NCBI RefSeq assembly: GCF_005222955.1
Contig: NZ_LWUA01000027.1
Span: 1 to 40,315 of the forward strand
Length of the DNA: 40,315 nt
Direction of reading: 5' to 3'
From: Blastococcus sp. CCUG 61487
Lineage (GTDB): Bacteria > Actinomycetota > Actinomycetes > Mycobacteriales > Geodermatophilaceae
Part shown: one piece after another, positions 38,717-40,315 of the stretch
How the letters are laid out: each line of letters starts with the position of its first letter
Position numbering within the stretch: the stretch's first letter is position 1
The notes under the pieces: model-generated
The model's database searches: none
What the model was told of the DNA's origin: nothing
Seen by the model: only the letters and a program-made list of their open reading frames with translations
Program-made: the position numbers and the translations under genes

Positions 38717-38746
38717 ACGCTATCGACGCCCTGTCGAACGAGTCAA
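38717..38746 (-). promoter_or_regulatory. Promoter TTGACT-N18-TAGCGT for ethA
   Basis: On the minus strand -35 TTGACT (38746-38741) and -10 TAGCGT (38722-38717) are separated by 18 bp. The candidate EthR repeats at 38723-38757 cover the -35 and spacer, so binding there would block this promoter. Confidence 0.55.
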
Positions 38747-38757
38747 CGCGCTGTCGA
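38723..38757. promoter_or_regulatory. Tandem repeat, candidate EthR operator
   Basis: Two copies of TC(G/A)ACGC(C/G)CTGTCGA, at 38723-38737 and 38743-38757, repeat with a 20-bp period. Each is an imperfect inverted repeat of TCGAC/GTCGA. The mycobacterial ethA-ethR operator also has serial TGTCGACA-like repeats bound cooperatively by several EthR dimers. Position between the divergent genes and over both promoters supports the assignment. Confidence 0.7.
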
Positions 38758-38776
38758 GAAACGGGGCCGGCGCGGC

Positions 38777-38782
38777 TAATCT
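38777..38782 (+). promoter_or_regulatory. -10 box TAATCT for leaderless ethR transcript
   Basis: TAATCT ends 6 nt before the ethR ATG and there is no ribosome binding site, so the transcript is probably leaderless. The expected -35 area at about 38754-38759 lies inside the second operator repeat, implying autoregulation. Confidence 0.55.
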
Positions 38783-38788
38783 CGCGGC

Positions 38789-39439
38789 ATGTCGAACGGC
38801 GAGGACGACGCCGCGGTGCGCGCCCGCGGCCGGCGGCCGGCCCGCCCGTCGGGCGACGACCGCGAGCAGGCCATCCTCGCCACCGCCGAGCGGCTGCTGG
38901 AGGAGCGGCCGCTGAGCGCCATCTCGGTCGACGACCTGGCGCGGGGGGCCGGCATCTCGCGGCCCACCTTCTACTTCTACTTCGCGTCCAAGGACGCCGT
39001 CCTGCTCAGCCTGCTGGACCGGGTGGTCACCGAGGCCGATGCGGCCCTGCGCGCGGCGTTCGACGCGCCGGCCGGCAGCCCGCGCGAGGGCTGGCAGCGG
39101 GCGATCAGCACCTACCACGCCACCTTCCGGGCCCATCGCGCGCTGACCGTCGCGTGCGCCGAGGCCCGTCCCGCCAGCCCGGAGGTGCGCGCGCTGTGGG
39201 GCGAGGTGTTCGAGCGCTGGGTCCAGCGCTGCGCGACGGTGATCGAGGCCGAGCGCGCCCGCGGTGCCGCGCCCGCCGGCCCACCGGCCCGCGACCTGGC
39301 GGTCGCGCTGCTGTCGATGAACGAGCGGGTCCTCTACGGCTCGCTCAGCGGGGACGGACCGGCCCTGGCCGAGCCCGACGTCGTCCCCGTGCTCCTGCGG
39401 GTGTGGCTGACGGCGGTCTACGGCGAGGGGCCGCGCTGA
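38789..39439 (+). CDS. ethR: TetR-family repressor EthR
   Basis: A 216-residue TetR regulator, the same length as M. tuberculosis EthR, and near-identical in the DNA-binding region: RGRRPARPSGDDRE, ILATAERLLEERPL, then ISVDDLARGAGISRPTFYFYF and KDAVLLSLLDRVV. The ligand domain is collinear too (VIEAERARGAAP, MNERVLYGS, TAVYGEGPR) though less alike. EthR represses ethA, and small hydrophobic ligands can release it. The divergent arrangement with ethA is the ancestral one. No Shine-Dalgarno precedes the ATG. It ends 5 bp before the stop of the converging universal stress protein gene. Confidence 0.96.
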   Translation: MSNGEDDAAVRARGRRPARPSGDDREQAILATAERLLEERPLSAISVDDLARGAGISRPTFYFYFASKDAVLLSLLDRVVTEADAALRAAFDAPAGSPREGWQRAISTYHATFRAHRALTVACAEARPASPEVRALWGEVFERWVQRCATVIEAERARGAAPAGPPARDLAVALLSMNERVLYGSLSGDGPALAEPDVVPVLLRVWLTAVYGEGPR

Positions 39440-39444
39440 GCCGC

Positions 39445-39954
39445 TCAGCCCTCGATCGCGGCGTTCTCCCCCGTGACCGCCTCCAGGGCCTTGCCGGTGG
39501 CGCCGGTGCGCACGACGGTGACCGGGCACGGTGCGTGGCGCACCAGCTTGTCGCTGACCGAGCCGAGCAGCAGGCCGGCGAAACCGCCCCGGCCACGGGC
39601 GCCCAGGACCAGCAGGTTCGCCCCCTCGGCGGCCTGCATCATCACCTGCTCGGCGGGGCGGTGGGCGACGTGGCAGGTCACGCGCACCTCGGGGGCGAGA
39701 CCGGCGAGCCGCACGTGCGCCTCGAGCTCGTCCTTCACGGCCTGCTCCCACTCGGGCAGCGGGGGGACGTACCCGGCCGCGCTCCCGGGCCGGGGCGCCG
39801 TCGTGATCGACCAGGCGCGGACGACGTGCAGGTCCACGTCGGCTCGCGCGGCCAACCGACCGGCCCAGACGAGCGCCTCCTGGGCGCACTTCGACCCGTC
39901 GTGACCGACGACGATCCCGCCGTCGATCTGCACGGTCTTCGCGACCTCGTCCAC
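39445..39954 (-). CDS. Universal stress protein (UspA family)
   Basis: A 169-residue single-domain Usp. The N-terminal strand IVVGHDGSKCAQEALVWAG and the ATP-binding motif G-2x-G-9x-G(S/T), seen as GARGRGGFAGLLLGSVSDKL (about residues 117-136), followed by CPVTVV, place it in the ATP-binding subgroup. It has about 20 residues after the usual end, with ALEAVTGENAAIEG. The GTG at 39952-39954 has GGAGG 6 nt upstream. Usp genes of Actinobacteria are often under DosR-type hypoxia control, but I saw no clear box here. The cause of induction is unknown. Confidence 0.95.
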   Translation of the reverse strand: MDEVAKTVQIDGGIVVGHDGSKCAQEALVWAGRLAARADVDLHVVRAWSITTAPRPGSAAGYVPPLPEWEQAVKDELEAHVRLAGLAPEVRVTCHVAHRPAEQVMMQAAEGANLLVLGARGRGGFAGLLLGSVSDKLVRHAPCPVTVVRTGATGKALEAVTGENAAIEG

Positions 39955-39988
39955 CGCTGCCCTCCCGAGCTCCGCACCGGCGGGAACT

Positions 39989-40001
39989 CCCGCACTGCGG
40001 G
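39989..40001. other. Short hairpin CCCGC-ACT-GCGGG upstream of the Usp gene
   Basis: A perfect 5-bp GC stem, with partial extension into AACT/AAGTT flanks, sits 35 bp upstream of the Usp start and 60 bp after the stop of the coiled-coil gene. It could terminate that gene or be a regulatory site. A longer CAGTG repeat is nearby. Confidence 0.35.
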
Positions 40002-40060
40002 AAGTTTCTCACTGCCGGGACGGCCGGGCGCGCCCGGAGTGCCCGCGCGGGCGTCGGAAC

Positions 40061-40315
40061 TCAGGAGGCGACGGGTGCGGGCCGCCGCACGAGCACCCGC
40101 CCGCCGGCCGGCGGCTCGTCGTGCGGGTCGTCGTCGGTCATCCCTTCGACCGCCACGTTGGTGCCCACCGCGTCGGGCACGGTGGCGGCCACGGCCTGCA
40201 GCGCCTCGCCGATCCGGCTGCTCAGGCCGCGCAGCGACTGACGGGCCTGGTCGCGCTGCCGGCGCAGGTCGGCCACCTCGGCCTGCAGCTCGCCGAGCCG
40301 CTCCGCGGCCGCGGC
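40061..40315 (-). CDS. Coiled-coil protein, 5' end beyond window
   Basis: The C-terminal 84 residues of a minus-strand gene; the frame is open through the right edge, so the start lies outside. The visible N-terminal part is a heptad-rich coiled coil (AERLGELQAEVADLRRQRD, then QSLRGLSSRIGEALQ), followed by a disordered acidic and Pro-rich tail, GMTDDDPHDEPPAGG, and a basic end RVLVRRPAPVAS. An internal GTG at 40276 is open but not convincing as a start, because the coiled coil continues upstream of it. I do not recognise the family; it could be a cell-division or envelope-associated scaffold, but nothing proves it. Confidence 0.65.
   Translation of the reverse strand, partial: AAAAERLGELQAEVADLRRQRDQARQSLRGLSSRIGEALQAVAATVPDAVGTNVAVEGMTDDDPHDEPPAGGRVLVRRPAPVAS

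Noticed and set aside
1-40315. CRISPR array, prophage, insertion sequence or tRNA
   Set aside because: No regularly spaced direct repeats, transposase or integrase motifs, terminal inverted repeats or tRNA-like cloverleaf were found by eye.

Overview
The window is very GC-rich, with long overlapping GC-biased open frames, many GTG starts, TANNNT -10 boxes close to or directly in front of start codons, and several 4-bp GTGA/ATGA gene overlaps. This points to a high-GC actinobacterium. The gene set (EthA/EthR orthologues, PntAB, MEDS-domain stress regulators, a c-di-AMP riboswitch ahead of a cell-wall lytic enzyme) would suit a Geodermatophilaceae-like soil organism. That placement is inference. 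I saw no transposase, integrase, tRNA, rRNA or CRISPR array, so this reads as chromosomal backbone with catabolic and regulatory genes.

Left part (1-9.3 kb). A minus-strand operon encodes a class III CoA-transferase, a citrate-synthase-fold 'citryl-CoA lyase'-like protein and a medium-chain oxidoreductase cut by the window edge. It diverges from an amidohydrolase and an IclR regulator, and two mirrored -35 boxes lie between them. Then come pyridoxal kinase (pdxY), peptide chain release factor 3 (prfC), a SAM methyltransferase and a phosphoribosyltransferase.

Middle (9.3-24.2 kb). A three-subunit molybdenum hydroxylase of the PaoABC type is followed by an unrecognised gene, a UBP-type zinc finger protein, an RND efflux transporter broken by one in-frame amber codon, a GabD1-like aldehyde dehydrogenase, a MEDS/anti-sigma kinase protein, a mannitol 2-dehydrogenase-type polyol dehydrogenase and a paired acyl-CoA dehydrogenase operon.

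Right part (24.2-40.3 kb). Signalling and envelope genes predominate: a PAS-GGDEF-EAL protein translationally coupled to an HDOD protein; a leucine-rich-repeat lipoprotein that seems to use an ATC start; proton-translocating transhydrogenase pntAB; a MEDS-STAS protein; a small coiled-coil protein; a DUF2218 protein behind a possible iron box; a GH3 lipoprotein; and a secreted transglycosylase-like protein behind a c-di-AMP riboswitch. The end holds a methyltransferase, an SDR and the flavin monooxygenase EthA in one operon divergent from its repressor EthR, then a universal stress protein and a coiled-coil gene cut by the window edge.

Possible links between genes: two second-messenger circuits (c-di-GMP turnover with HDOD; c-di-AMP riboswitch), and two MEDS proteins carrying opposite partner-switch outputs (anti-sigma ATPase and STAS). 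The amber-interrupted RND pump, the Asp-less citrate-synthase-like lyase and the ATC-start lipoprotein are the oddest individual loci.
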